Below, one piece after another: positions 7,924-16,211 of a stretch of 64,000 bases of DNA. The translations under genes and the position numbers were made by a program. The notes under the pieces are model-generated. The model was not told the origin of the DNA and ran no database searches. It saw only the letters and a program-made list of their open reading frames with translations. The stretch covers positions 1-64,000 of the forward strand of contig JAPLFL010000092.1 of NCBI GenBank assembly GCA_026390695.1, given 5' to 3'. This DNA comes from Candidatus Kapaibacterium sp. Its GTDB lineage: Bacteria > Bacteroidota > Ignavibacteria > Kapaibacteriales > UBA2268. Numbering within the stretch: the first letter of the stretch is position 1; each line of letters opens with the position of its first letter.

Positions 7924-9282
7924 TTAAAACTGATAAGCAATACCACCTGTAAATATATTAAATTTTGAAATATTGTAATCAAGAAATATTGAAAACCCCT
8001 TGAACTCTTTGACTAATCCTATATTAAAAATAAAATTATTACTCTTCAAATCAACTGTTGTAGATTGGGGGGCTTTGTCTCCGGGGTAGCCTGGTCTGGG
8101 TTTTGGATTCAACTTCTGTTCGGGAGGCAATGAGTCTGACGGTGGAAGAAGTCCAATTTGCATTTGAATAGATAAAGGTAAATAATATAAATAATCCGAA
8201 TGAACTTTGAGCATGCCGTAAGAAATGCCACCATAGACCGTGAAATCAGCGTCGTAATCTTCTTTTTTTATATTTTGCAAAGATGATTGCTCAGAAAAAA
8301 TATTTACATCTTTACTGAATTGAAGATTAAAGTTCCAAAATGTTCCCTTGGCACTCAATTCCGAATTTGTTAAACCTACATTATTTTTCAGATAAGTTCC
8401 TTGATAAACGGCTTGAACAGCAAGATCAAAATATCTTTCTGGAAAATATTGGGATATACTGTGCTTCAAACCAAATCCCCAAAATGCGAAATTACCGATA
8501 TTCGGCCCCATATCAATTAATGGGATAACTCTGATCAATGCTTCTGTTCCGAACAATGATCCTATTTCAATTTGCGGAATTCCAGTCAATATTGTATTAA
8601 TAGAAACACCATCCGGCATAAAAAAAGCGTTTGGAATGCGTCCCATTGCGGAATCAAGTTTCAGAGCCATTCCCGGAGCACTTGCCAAAATCAGGTTGTA
8701 AATATTTAATCCGCCAGGTGCATAGTTATGCATTAAAAAACGCAATGTATTTGAATCTAACATAATAGGAGTTGCTTTGCCACCTAAAATAGTAGGTTCA
8801 GTTGCTGGGATTTTAATACTATCTTTGGCAATTCCATCACCCACAACTAATTTAAAAGCATAAAGTATCAGACCACTTGTATCGAGAATTGTAACTTTTT
8901 TTGTGAAAAAATCATAAGTCATATATTTACTTAATTTATTCAAATCGAAAGAATCTGTCGGGAATATTGGTTTATATGTTTTCATATCTTTTCTGGTAAA
9001 TCCCATCATTCCGTTAATGCTTAGACGGAAATAAGGTTTTTTAACTTCCTTTGGAACATAAGCACCACTGTAGAAGCGCGAATTTGATGTTGCGTTAATA
9101 ACTTCAACCATTGGTTGCAGATAGGCAACTCCATTTTGAGTAAATATATCTTTTGTTAAACTTTTGCATAATTTCAGAATATTTTGGTCAACATGTGGCA
9201 TTGTTGAATCATATGTCGTTTGTGCCAGGCTAACCGTTACAAAAATAGCACAAGAAAATAGAATATATATGATTTTTTTCAT
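7924..9282 (-). CDS. Outer-membrane beta-barrel candidate with signal peptide
   Basis: The 452-aa product has a signal peptide (IYILFSCAIFVTVSLAQ) and no further membrane helix. The C-terminal half alternates amphipathic strands (for example FIFNIGLVKEFKGFSIFLDYN) and the chain ends in a phenylalanine (GGIAYQF), as expected for a protein inserted by the BAM complex. The layout resembles uncharacterised Bacteroidota families such as DUF6588, but I cannot confirm membership. An AGGA lies 5 bases before the ATG. The 62-aa membrane protein gene ends about 30 bases upstream on the same strand. Confidence 0.65.
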   Translation of the reverse strand: MKKIIYILFSCAIFVTVSLAQTTYDSTMPHVDQNILKLCKSLTKDIFTQNGVAYLQPMVEVINATSNSRFYSGAYVPKEVKKPYFRLSINGMMGFTRKDMKTYKPIFPTDSFDLNKLSKYMTYDFFTKKVTILDTSGLILYAFKLVVGDGIAKDSIKIPATEPTILGGKATPIMLDSNTLRFLMHNYAPGGLNIYNLILASAPGMALKLDSAMGRIPNAFFMPDGVSINTILTGIPQIEIGSLFGTEALIRVIPLIDMGPNIGNFAFWGFGLKHSISQYFPERYFDLAVQAVYQGTYLKNNVGLTNSELSAKGTFWNFNLQFSKDVNIFSEQSSLQNIKKEDYDADFTVYGGISYGMLKVHSDYLYYLPLSIQMQIGLLPPSDSLPPEQKLNPKPRPGYPGDKAPQSTTVDLKSNNFIFNIGLVKEFKGFSIFLDYNISKFNIFTGGIAYQF

Positions 9283-9315
9283 CAGATTCCTAAGAAAGAT
9301 TAATGGAATTGAAAT

Positions 9316-9504
9316 TTATTTAATAAACTTTTTCTTTATTATTATATAAAACATTGGTGTAAGTACAAATACACCAATTATAACAGGTAAAGAAAAAAGC
9401 ATGTGCAAAAATATTGTTGTTGCAAAAAACATTAATTTTAAAATCAAGTAAACGGAAACTATAGCCAATGTGAGAGCGATTGTCCAAGTTATTACAGATT
9501 TCAT
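9316..9504 (-). CDS. Small two-span membrane protein
   Basis: The 62-aa ORF encodes two hydrophobic helices (about residues 5-28 and 35-56), separated by a short loop and ending in a basic tail (KKKFIK). It lies between the CZB gene and the outer-membrane candidate on the same strand with short gaps. There is no recognisable family. The hydrophobicity pattern and positive-inside tail favour a real protein over chance, but nothing else supports it. Confidence 0.5.
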   Translation of the reverse strand: MKSVITWTIALTLAIVSVYLILKLMFFATTIFLHMLFSLPVIIGVFVLTPMFYIIIKKKFIK

Positions 9505-9550
9505 AATTCCCTCAAAATTTTAATAAACTATTTTTTACTGTTAAAAATAC

Positions 9551-9919
9551 TTATTTATTGGATTTAATATAATGCTCCAATTTCGTTATAGAATTGATAG
9601 TCTTACTGGTTGCAAGTGCATATTCGGTTCCATAATTTGTTACCATACTTTCTGCTAACTCATCCTCCCCGTTTATTTTTAACTTAACAACATTTGCAGC
9701 ACAAATATGGAAATGAGCATGATTCGCTTTTAATTCTTCAAACACAGGTACACCGGAATATTCAAAAGACCCTTGACTGTAAATCCAGATTCCGAGCTCA
9801 CATTGATTGTCTTCTGTTATTATTTGAGGATCCAGATTTTCTAATTTATTATTTTTAATAAAATCAACAAGATTCTTTTTCCAACGGAGATGAACCTCTA
9901 TTGCGTTTGTTAAATCCAT
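9551..9919 (-). CDS. Stand-alone chemoreceptor zinc-binding (CZB) domain protein
   Basis: The 122-aa protein shows the CZB four-ligand pattern. There is an N-terminal histidine in VHLRWKK (about residue 9), the cysteine motif CELGIW (about 39) and a C-terminal HAHFH (about 68-72). CZB domains bind zinc through 3His/1Cys and usually sit in chemoreceptors or diguanylate cyclases, where zinc or hypochlorous acid controls output. Here the domain is alone, with no methyl-accepting, GGDEF or kinase domain attached, so it would have to act in trans or as a metal sensor. AAGGA lies about 8 bases before the ATG. No chemotaxis genes are in the window. Confidence 0.85.
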   Translation of the reverse strand: MDLTNAIEVHLRWKKNLVDFIKNNKLENLDPQIITEDNQCELGIWIYSQGSFEYSGVPVFEELKANHAHFHICAANVVKLKINGEDELAESMVTNYGTEYALATSKTINSITKLEHYIKSNK

Positions 9920-10063
9920 GCATAATCCTTAATTAATCAAAAAAACACGCATTAATGTAAACAATAAAATTACTACCATACTAAAATAAACATTTTTTAC
10001 TAACTAACAAATAAAAAAAAGGCATTGATTGAAAATGAATTCATTATCCCTAATATAATTCTT

Positions 10064-11398
10064 TTACATCTCAGCCATCTGAGTCCTGAATAATTTCAAA
10101 CGTTGCTCAAGTTCTGGTATTTGTTCCATTTTAATCAATGAGGTACAAGCTCTGATACCTTCAATCCTCAAACTTCCAGTTGATGACAGTGGAATACTTG
10201 AAATTCCAAAATAAAGCAGGCTTTCAGTCAATTCATCTCCTCGTAATCCAGGGAAACTAACTGTAAAATAGAAACCATCTGCAATCGGAACATCTCCATC
10301 TTTATCATAAACAATTTGAAAGCCATTTTCGAGAAAAATCTTTTTCATTATTCTTGCTTTTTCAGCATATATTTTAGTCTCCTCCAGAAATTGATACTGA
10401 CCGTCGCTCGCTGCACGAAGCATAGCAGCTAATGCAGCTTGTGATGATTGAGGTACTCCACCTGAAGTTAGTAACATTGTTCCATAAGTTATAGCCGGGC
10501 CATAAACCTCACTCAAATAATATTGAGTCAGGTCTGGGAATTTACTATCGAATAATTTGGCAGAAATAAGCATCATTCCTATTCTCTGACCGGCATAGCT
10601 AAATGATTTAGAACTCGAAAGCAATAAAACAAAGTAATCAGTATATTTTGTTATACTTGGCGGATATGGAGGCTGATCCGGATGTGAATAATCCACACGG
10701 TAATCCATTCCTAAGTATGCCAAATCCTCAATTGGAATAACGTTATATTTTTCACAGAGTTTGGCAATTATCTGAATTTCTTCCTCCGACAAGCAGATCC
10801 ATGCTGGATTATTTGGATTTGAGAATAGTAAAGTTGATATATTACCTTTGGCTAAAATTTCCTCCAATTTTGCTTCTAATTTATTCCCACGATATTCATA
10901 AATATCTAATGATTCAAGCTTCAGGCCAATCATTTTCACTTGTAATCTATGAGCAGGAAATCCCGGATCTATCAATAAGACAGTATCTTTATCTTTATAA
11001 CGTCTGCCAGCCACCATAAATGTGGCATAAGCACCATTAATACCCCCAACAGTTGGCACACAATGCTCCGGTGCAATGTCAAGATTCAGAAATTTTTTAG
11101 CAAAACGAGCAATTTCTTCTTTGGTTTCTGTCACTCCTTCGGCTGATGGATAGACGGACGCAATGTTAGTTTTTAACGCTGCAATTTCAGCATCAATACC
11201 TATTTGCGAAGGATTCAACCCCGGAGTACCTATTTCCATTCTGATAAATTTTTCGCCGGAATCACGCTCAATAAAATCAACAAGTCGCATCATTACGCGG
11301 GTATTACCGGCTGCTATATTCCTGCGATCAAAATATTCTACATGCTTCTGGATAATTTCCGGTTTAATGGTAGTTTGAAGTTTGAAAAAATCTTTCAT
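10064..11398 (-). CDS. PLP-dependent aminotransferase, class I/II fold
   Basis: The 444-aa protein has fold-type I aminotransferase landmarks: a YPSAEGVTETKEEIARF entry, PTVGGINGAY near the cofactor, the NPNNPAW motif with the cofactor-binding asparagine, and the PLP lysine in SSSKSFSYAGQRIG. A C-terminal arginine region (SLRIEGIRAC) would bind the substrate carboxylate. The amino-acid substrate cannot be assigned. It starts 11 bases after the FAD-subunit gene stop, with GAGG a few bases before the ATG, so the two form an operon. In Bacteroidota such enzymes are often labelled generic pyridoxal phosphate-dependent aminotransferases. Confidence 0.85.
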   Translation of the reverse strand: MKDFFKLQTTIKPEIIQKHVEYFDRRNIAAGNTRVMMRLVDFIERDSGEKFIRMEIGTPGLNPSQIGIDAEIAALKTNIASVYPSAEGVTETKEEIARFAKKFLNLDIAPEHCVPTVGGINGAYATFMVAGRRYKDKDTVLLIDPGFPAHRLQVKMIGLKLESLDIYEYRGNKLEAKLEEILAKGNISTLLFSNPNNPAWICLSEEEIQIIAKLCEKYNVIPIEDLAYLGMDYRVDYSHPDQPPYPPSITKYTDYFVLLLSSSKSFSYAGQRIGMMLISAKLFDSKFPDLTQYYLSEVYGPAITYGTMLLTSGGVPQSSQAALAAMLRAASDGQYQFLEETKIYAEKARIMKKIFLENGFQIVYDKDGDVPIADGFYFTVSFPGLRGDELTESLLYFGISSIPLSSTGSLRIEGIRACTSLIKMEQIPELEQRLKLFRTQMAEM

Positions 11399-11409
11399 TA
11401 GCCTCTTTG

Positions 11410-12285
11410 TTAATCAGTTTCTAAAATTCCTTTACTAATGTTAAATAAAACCTGCTTTCTGTACCAATCCGAGGCTCTGACATCTGAAATAGGCGATGCG
11501 TAATTTAAAATATGATTAGCAAATGATGAACGATCATCGTCTTTTAATTGTTTTAAACTTTTACCAACAAGAAAATCACAAGCAGAACTTGTGAACATGA
11601 TTTTCGGAGAAACTGATCCAATGGCTATTCCTGCCTTTTCAATCTCACCATTTTCATTTAAAATAAAATGATAAGCAAGTGAAATAATAGAACATTCCAT
11701 TGATTTACGGGTACCGATTTTTATAAAATCCGAATAGCAATTATTTTGAGTTTTATTTAATTTCAATTTGATAGCTCTCAGCACTTCTTTTGGTGCAAGG
11801 GCAGTTTTTCTGACTCCGACAAGAAATTCACTGAGAGGAATTTCTCTGATAATATTTGTAGATGATGCAATTTCACAAACAGCTTCTAAGGCAACTAAAG
11901 CAGTAGTGATATCTCCTGCCGGAGAAGCTGTACAAATATTTCCACCTATGGTTGCCACATTTCGTATTTGTCTGGATGCAAGCAAACTGGCAGCACGGTT
12001 CAAGGCAGGAAAAAAGTTTTTAATAGTTTTATCGCGAACAATTTCTGCAGCAGTAACCAAAGCACCAATCCTTATAAATGGCTCCTGCACTTTGATTGAG
12101 CAGTATTCATCATCTTTTAGTTTCTTTAAATTAATAACTGTAAATTCATCATCCGACGCGGGCATTTTTCTAATATAGAATATCAGATCGGTGCAGCCAG
12201 CGCCAAATCTAAAGTTTTCGGTAATATTTACTGCATTGAATAATTCTTCAGTAGTTTCAGGTGATATTGTATTAAATTCTTTCAT
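11410..12285 (-). CDS. FAD-binding subunit of a molybdenum hydroxylase (xanthine dehydrogenase/CO dehydrogenase medium-chain type)
   Basis: The 291-aa protein has the FAD-binding domain seen in XdhB/CoxM: FRFGAGCTDLIFYIR near the N-terminus, IRIGALVTAAEI (about residue 70), and the flavin motif ASRQIRNVATIGGNICTASPAGD (about 103-125). A CO_deh_flav_C-like C-terminal domain follows. These subunits normally work with a 2Fe-2S subunit and a molybdopterin large subunit. Neither is present here; the only operon partner is the aminotransferase. It may pair with subunits encoded elsewhere or serve as an orphan flavoprotein. The gap upstream contains a gene remnant and a 21-bp array. Confidence 0.85.
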   Translation of the reverse strand: MKEFNTISPETTEELFNAVNITENFRFGAGCTDLIFYIRKMPASDDEFTVINLKKLKDDEYCSIKVQEPFIRIGALVTAAEIVRDKTIKNFFPALNRAASLLASRQIRNVATIGGNICTASPAGDITTALVALEAVCEIASSTNIIREIPLSEFLVGVRKTALAPKEVLRAIKLKLNKTQNNCYSDFIKIGTRKSMECSIISLAYHFILNENGEIEKAGIAIGSVSPKIMFTSSACDFLVGKSLKQLKDDDRSSFANHILNYASPISDVRASDWYRKQVLFNISKGILETD

Positions 12286-12378
12286 ATACTACAAATTTAA
12301 GAAGAAAATCTCTTTTAATATAGAAAAAAATTATTTGTAATTGTTAAAGATATTAAATCTCCGATTGATGATTGCGCC

Positions 12379-12452
12379 CTCGTTCCCAAGCTCCTTCTTG
12401 GGAACATCCTCTTCGTTCTGAGCAAACCGTTACCAAGCCGGAGCTTGGAAAC
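12379..12452. repeat. Pair of GTTCCCAAGCT-type hairpin repeats
   Basis: A near-perfect hairpin (gttcccaagctccttcttgggaac, arms at each end) is followed about 45 bp later by a diverged relative (gttaccaagccggagcttgg). A similar sequence (aagctccagcttgggaac) lies at about 61471-61489, beside another copy of the helical family gene. These look like interspersed palindromic repeats. They occupy the place where the body of the truncated family gene at 12464-12526 would be expected. Confidence 0.7.
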
Positions 12453-12463
12453 GATGGGAAAAA

Positions 12464-12526
12464 GTTACTGGTGAACATACAAAGTTCAGCATCAGACATA
12501 CTGTAATTTCTTTTTGATGGATTCAT
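12464..12526 (-). pseudogene. Remnant of the 21-bp-array-associated helical family gene (first 21 codons)
   Basis: Reading the minus strand from the ATG at 12526 gives MNPSKRNYSMSDAELCMFTS, one N more, and then unrelated sequence. This matches the starts of the intact copies (MISSKRTYQFTDAELCMLTS at 42437, MISSTRFYSMSDADLCMFTS at 61380) over 21 residues, including the LCM(L/F)TSN block. After codon 21 the sequence turns into palindromic repeat DNA and the family is lost. It keeps the standard arrangement with a 21-bp array about 60 bases upstream. It was probably truncated by recombination or deletion at the palindromic repeats. Confidence 0.8.
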
Positions 12527-12588
12527 AAATAAACAGTCCTAAATATAAATATAACAAAAATAAATTAAAATCGAATAAAAAGCCGTCT

Positions 12589-12756
12589 GATAAACTTTCG
12601 GAAGCATCCGCCGAGCTTTTGGGATCGTCCGCTGTACTTTCGGGAGCTTATGATGCACTTTCGGGAAGTTCCAAAAGTGCATCGGACGTTCCCAAAAGCG
12701 TAGCGGACATCCCCGAAAGTGCATCGGACGTTCCCAAAAGTGTAAAAGTGGGAAAA
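12589..12756. repeat. 21-bp tandem array, four units forward then four inverted
   Basis: Four units of exactly 21 bp (type gatgcactttcgggaagttcc) run from 12589 to 12672. Four more (type aaaagtgcatcggacgttcc plus one base) run from 12673 to 12756 in the opposite orientation, so the array is a head-to-head inverted structure. Core CACTTTCG/CGAAAGTG is shared with the array at 42.6 kb. The two track ORFs here (61 aa, 69 aa) are just open frames through a repeat whose length is a multiple of three. The rest of the 12286-12841 gap is AT-rich with no gene. Confidence 0.9.
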
Positions 12757-12841
12757 ATCATCAAAATTTATCAAAGAACTTTTTTTAATGTATAATGTAG
12801 AATGTACAATTCAAAATTATGGAAAAGAATTGAAACATTCC

Positions 12842-14707
12842 TTATCTTTTAGGCATAAAAGAAAAATATCCAAATGAACTTGATGTACTCCATGGAGTAT
12901 AGTAAGAACCTCCATACCCTTCCATAAATAATCCACATGAACCAGTTACCGAGTTAGTTTCAGAATATTTTGTTGAATTCTCTGAAATTGCTCCATCATT
13001 TCCAGAACCCATAAAAGAACCACCCGAGCATTTATCTTCTGGTTTTAATCTTGCCCCAAATGTTAGGTCATATGATGTGGGTCCATAGGTTTTCACAAGT
13101 TTATTAGTGTATTGATTTAATTCTCCGGATATACACTCTCTTAACTCGCACATACCACTTTTTGAACTTATATTAAAGATATAAAATCCTTTTCCGGAAT
13201 GAGCTAATTTTTTTAATTCTTCATTTGAATTAACCAAGCTGTCAAGTCCGGTAACAATTAATCCACTATCAATTTTCTTATTCCAATCTGGTGCAACATC
13301 CACTGTTGCAGTTGTGTCAACTTGGTAATCGTTTAAAGATAACATACCGCGACCAGCATTTACTGACTCTATTGATAATTTAATATTAATTTTTGCCGGG
13401 CCTTCTTTTAATCCTGTTAAATTAACATGGGAAGGATCATCACCTTTTGTGTAACATGGTGCTTCAACCATTAGTTTATCTTTATCAACAACAGACCAAT
13501 CCCATCTCCATTGCCAACTATCAGGTTTACTGACAAATACTTGTTGGTTATATTTGTCAACTGCGTAAGCATTGAAAGAAGGGTATTTTTGATTGACCAC
13601 AGGATTATTTTCATCTTGTTTATAATAAATATGAACTAAATCCTTAACTATATCTTTCATGGAAGCGATAGTTTCTTGATCTCCAACATAATATTCGACA
13701 TGTAAATGAGCTGCAACATTTCCAGAGTTTCCAGAAAATCCAATGGTCTGACCTTTAGAAACAATAGCAGAATCGTAAGTCTGAAACCTATCAAGATGCA
13801 AGTATCTTGATTTTGTTCCGTTTGGGTGTTTAATTACAACAAATTTCAAATCACCTGCTTTTTGCTTGGAATTCGGTTTGGGGAATATCATAGCCAGTCC
13901 TTCATCAATTGCTTCAACCGGTTCACCTATTGCTGCATGAAAGTCAGTCCCTTTATGTGCCTGAAAAGTTTGGTTACCATTTTTATCTCTTGGCCATGTT
14001 AGCCCACCTTTACTATCAAATGATCTTAATTTTTGTATTGGGCAAGTGATGGTTAAAGCCCCTAAAAGTGGCGGATCAATATATTCATTAAATTGAATAT
14101 TGTTAGATTTTGATTGTGCTTTTTGAATTATTGGAGGTTCGGTAATTGCGATTTTAATAACGGCTTCATAAGTGCCATCACTTGTAAACTTATTAATATA
14201 AGCTGCCCAAGGTAATTTTGCATGAATAACTGAATCACCAAGTTTGAAATCTGTATGAATTGTTTCAAATTCAATTAACTCATCATTATCACTTTGCTCG
14301 TCGATAATAGCGAAAGCCATGATTCGTTTATCTCCAGTAGGATTTAATGAAGATGGGATATTGAGAGTAAGGTCGTATTCATCAATTCCTAAGGGTAGAG
14401 ATTTACCGATATTTATTCTAACTTCATAAGAAGAACTAATTATCACGTCATAAATAAAAGCCGTCTGCTCAAAAGTTTCAGCTACTGCTGTATCGCTCGT
14501 TTTCTTAATAACGACACTTTCTTTTTTAAAAGCGCTATCGGGAAAAGAGAAAGTGGCAACTTTTGGTAAAGATACTGAATTCATTGAGGATTCTTTTGGA
14601 ACAACTGAGCTGCCACAGCCAGAAAGAACGAAAGTAAATGTTAGGAGGAATAAAAGTAAATTTATTTTCTTCCTAAAGTCAGATGATAATTGTAAAACAA
14701 CGAACAT
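12842..14707 (-). CDS. M23-family (LytM-like) metallopeptidase lipoprotein
   Basis: The 621-aa product has a lipoprotein signal (FVLSGC, cysteine 31 in the track frame) and would be lipidated by Lgt. A central peptidase M23 domain (about 220-345) carries the zinc ligands in HKGTD (H251, D255) and HLH (H334-H336), plus YLHLDRF. It therefore probably cleaves peptidoglycan cross-bridges or activates an amidase at the envelope. Long N- and C-terminal extensions (about 190 and 270 aa) are unassigned; the C-terminal part carries several cysteines and Gly/Ser-rich sequence. AAGGA lies 7 bases upstream of the ATG. No cell-division genes are adjacent. Confidence 0.85.
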   Translation of the reverse strand: MFVVLQLSSDFRKKINLLLFLLTFTFVLSGCGSSVVPKESSMNSVSLPKVATFSFPDSAFKKESVVIKKTSDTAVAETFEQTAFIYDVIISSSYEVRINIGKSLPLGIDEYDLTLNIPSSLNPTGDKRIMAFAIIDEQSDNDELIEFETIHTDFKLGDSVIHAKLPWAAYINKFTSDGTYEAVIKIAITEPPIIQKAQSKSNNIQFNEYIDPPLLGALTITCPIQKLRSFDSKGGLTWPRDKNGNQTFQAHKGTDFHAAIGEPVEAIDEGLAMIFPKPNSKQKAGDLKFVVIKHPNGTKSRYLHLDRFQTYDSAIVSKGQTIGFSGNSGNVAAHLHVEYYVGDQETIASMKDIVKDLVHIYYKQDENNPVVNQKYPSFNAYAVDKYNQQVFVSKPDSWQWRWDWSVVDKDKLMVEAPCYTKGDDPSHVNLTGLKEGPAKINIKLSIESVNAGRGMLSLNDYQVDTTATVDVAPDWNKKIDSGLIVTGLDSLVNSNEELKKLAHSGKGFYIFNISSKSGMCELRECISGELNQYTNKLVKTYGPTSYDLTFGARLKPEDKCSGGSFMGSGNDGAISENSTKYSETNSVTGSCGLFMEGYGGSYYTPWSTSSSFGYFSFMPKR

Positions 14708-14923
14708 AAAAATTCCTTAATAAAAAACAACAAATCATTCTTTTTCTCTTCTTTTCTGTTAAATTTTCAATTTTCCAAAACCAATAAATCCATAATGCCA
14801 TTTATTGGTAGTGTGGGTGTACAGGCAATTTATTGATGAACTTCAATCATAATCATTTCAAATAAAATTTAGGTATTTATTTAACGATTTGTTTTTATTT
14901 TTATTTTATTGTTGTTGTTGAAA

Positions 14924-14954
14924 ATTCGTTCCCACGAAGTACATGGGAACGAAT
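14924..14954 (-). terminator. Hairpin terminator candidate after the InlB-repeat gene
   Basis: The sequence attcgttcccacg...catgggaacgaat forms a 12-13 bp stem with a loop of about 5 bases, starting 16 bases after the stop of the minus-strand gene at 14970. On the minus strand it is followed by only a short T-run (tttt), so it may be an intrinsic terminator or another member of the gttccca palindrome family. Confidence 0.5.
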
Positions 14955-14969
14955 TAAATGAATTGCGCT

Positions 14970-15992
14970 TTAATCAATTTTTACAAACATCCTGATTTGA
15001 TTTCTGAATCTGATAAAATATACTCCCGAAACCAAACCCGAAACTTTTATTGCATTTAATGATGATTGAACTTGTTCCAGTGTAATTATTCTATCACCTA
15101 ATGAATTATAAATATTTATATTTTCATTTTTTACCTGTTCATTTTTGGAATCAGGTAAATAAATATTCAATAGCTCTTTCACTGGATTTTCCGAAATAAA
15201 CATTTCCTTAGCTGAAACAGTGTCATTAACCGATAGAAATATTTTATAAGTCGCGATCACTTCGGCATCGCGGGCGGGCATAATTATCTGAGTAAATTCA
15301 GCACTGGCATCTTTGACAGAATCGCCAGTCCACTTATCGAAAATATATCCATTAGCAGCTTTATCAGCCTGAATATTTTGTGTGTCCTCAAACAAAATAT
15401 CACCTGAACCCGTACCATTTTTAACAATTAAATGAAATGACCTTTTTTTAAAGGTCGCAGTAACTTCAGCGTTACGGGCAGGCATAACAATTTGTGTTTG
15501 AATGGCAGTTGGGTCTTTGACCGGATCACCGATCCATTTATCAAACATATAACCAGTCGCAGCCAGATCGGCTTCAATGAAATGAATCTGTTCATAATTC
15601 AAATCTGCGCTACCGGTTCCGTTTTTCACAGTCAAGTGATAAAGATTTTTCTTGTAGATTGCCTCCATACTTACATCATGATTTGGCATTATAAGATGTG
15701 TCTTACCGGAAAGTGGTTCAAAACAACTTGCACCCTGCCAAGTATCGAATGAATAGCCTATACGAGGAGGATAAGCTTCAATTGAAATGTCTTGCCCTGG
15801 ACGATAAAAACCAGAACCCGAACCGTTTAAAACCGTCAGATTGAACATAAAAAACTGATCCGTACTTTGAGAGTTCATTTCCGGAACAAAGGAAATAAAA
15901 TTAAAAATCACTATTAAAATTAATGTGATTTTTATGTTGAACAGGTTCAGCGTGTGTGTGGCTGCGTTCATTGGAGAAGAAGATGTTTTCAT
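14970..15992 (-). CDS. Secreted InlB B-repeat protein with T9SS C-terminal sorting domain
   Basis: The mature protein has three tandem repeats of about 70 aa (LTVLNGSGSGFY..., LTVKNGTGSADLNY..., LIVKNGTGSGDILF...). Each contains F(D/K)xW(x)G and MPxxDxE motifs typical of divergent InlB B-repeats (beta-grasp, Flg_new-like). The C-terminal domain (about the last 80 residues, ENPVKELLNIYLPDS through YFIRFRNQIRMFVKI) is a type A Por-secretion sorting domain, so the protein should cross the outer membrane by T9SS and be surface-attached or released. I moved the start from 16073 to the ATG at 15992. A full AAGGAG precedes it by 7 bases and a signal-peptide-like hydrophobic stretch follows. Confidence 0.85.
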   Translation of the reverse strand: MKTSSSPMNAATHTLNLFNIKITLILIVIFNFISFVPEMNSQSTDQFFMFNLTVLNGSGSGFYRPGQDISIEAYPPRIGYSFDTWQGASCFEPLSGKTHLIMPNHDVSMEAIYKKNLYHLTVKNGTGSADLNYEQIHFIEADLAATGYMFDKWIGDPVKDPTAIQTQIVMPARNAEVTATFKKRSFHLIVKNGTGSGDILFEDTQNIQADKAANGYIFDKWTGDSVKDASAEFTQIIMPARDAEVIATYKIFLSVNDTVSAKEMFISENPVKELLNIYLPDSKNEQVKNENINIYNSLGDRIITLEQVQSSLNAIKVSGLVSGVYFIRFRNQIRMFVKID

Positions 15993-16211
15993 GATGGTAC
16001 TCCTTGAAATACTTTTAAAAATTTGTGAATCATTACAAATATAATGACACAAAAAATGCGATTTCGTCTCCAAGAAATTTCAAATATTTAAGGAGATTTC
16101 TTACAAGCTTCTCCTAAAATGATATTTATTATCATTTTCTTTTTTAATCAATAAGTCAATTAAAATTTAAAACAGCCAAACCATTCCGTATTTTGAATTT
16201 TACATTTTTCA

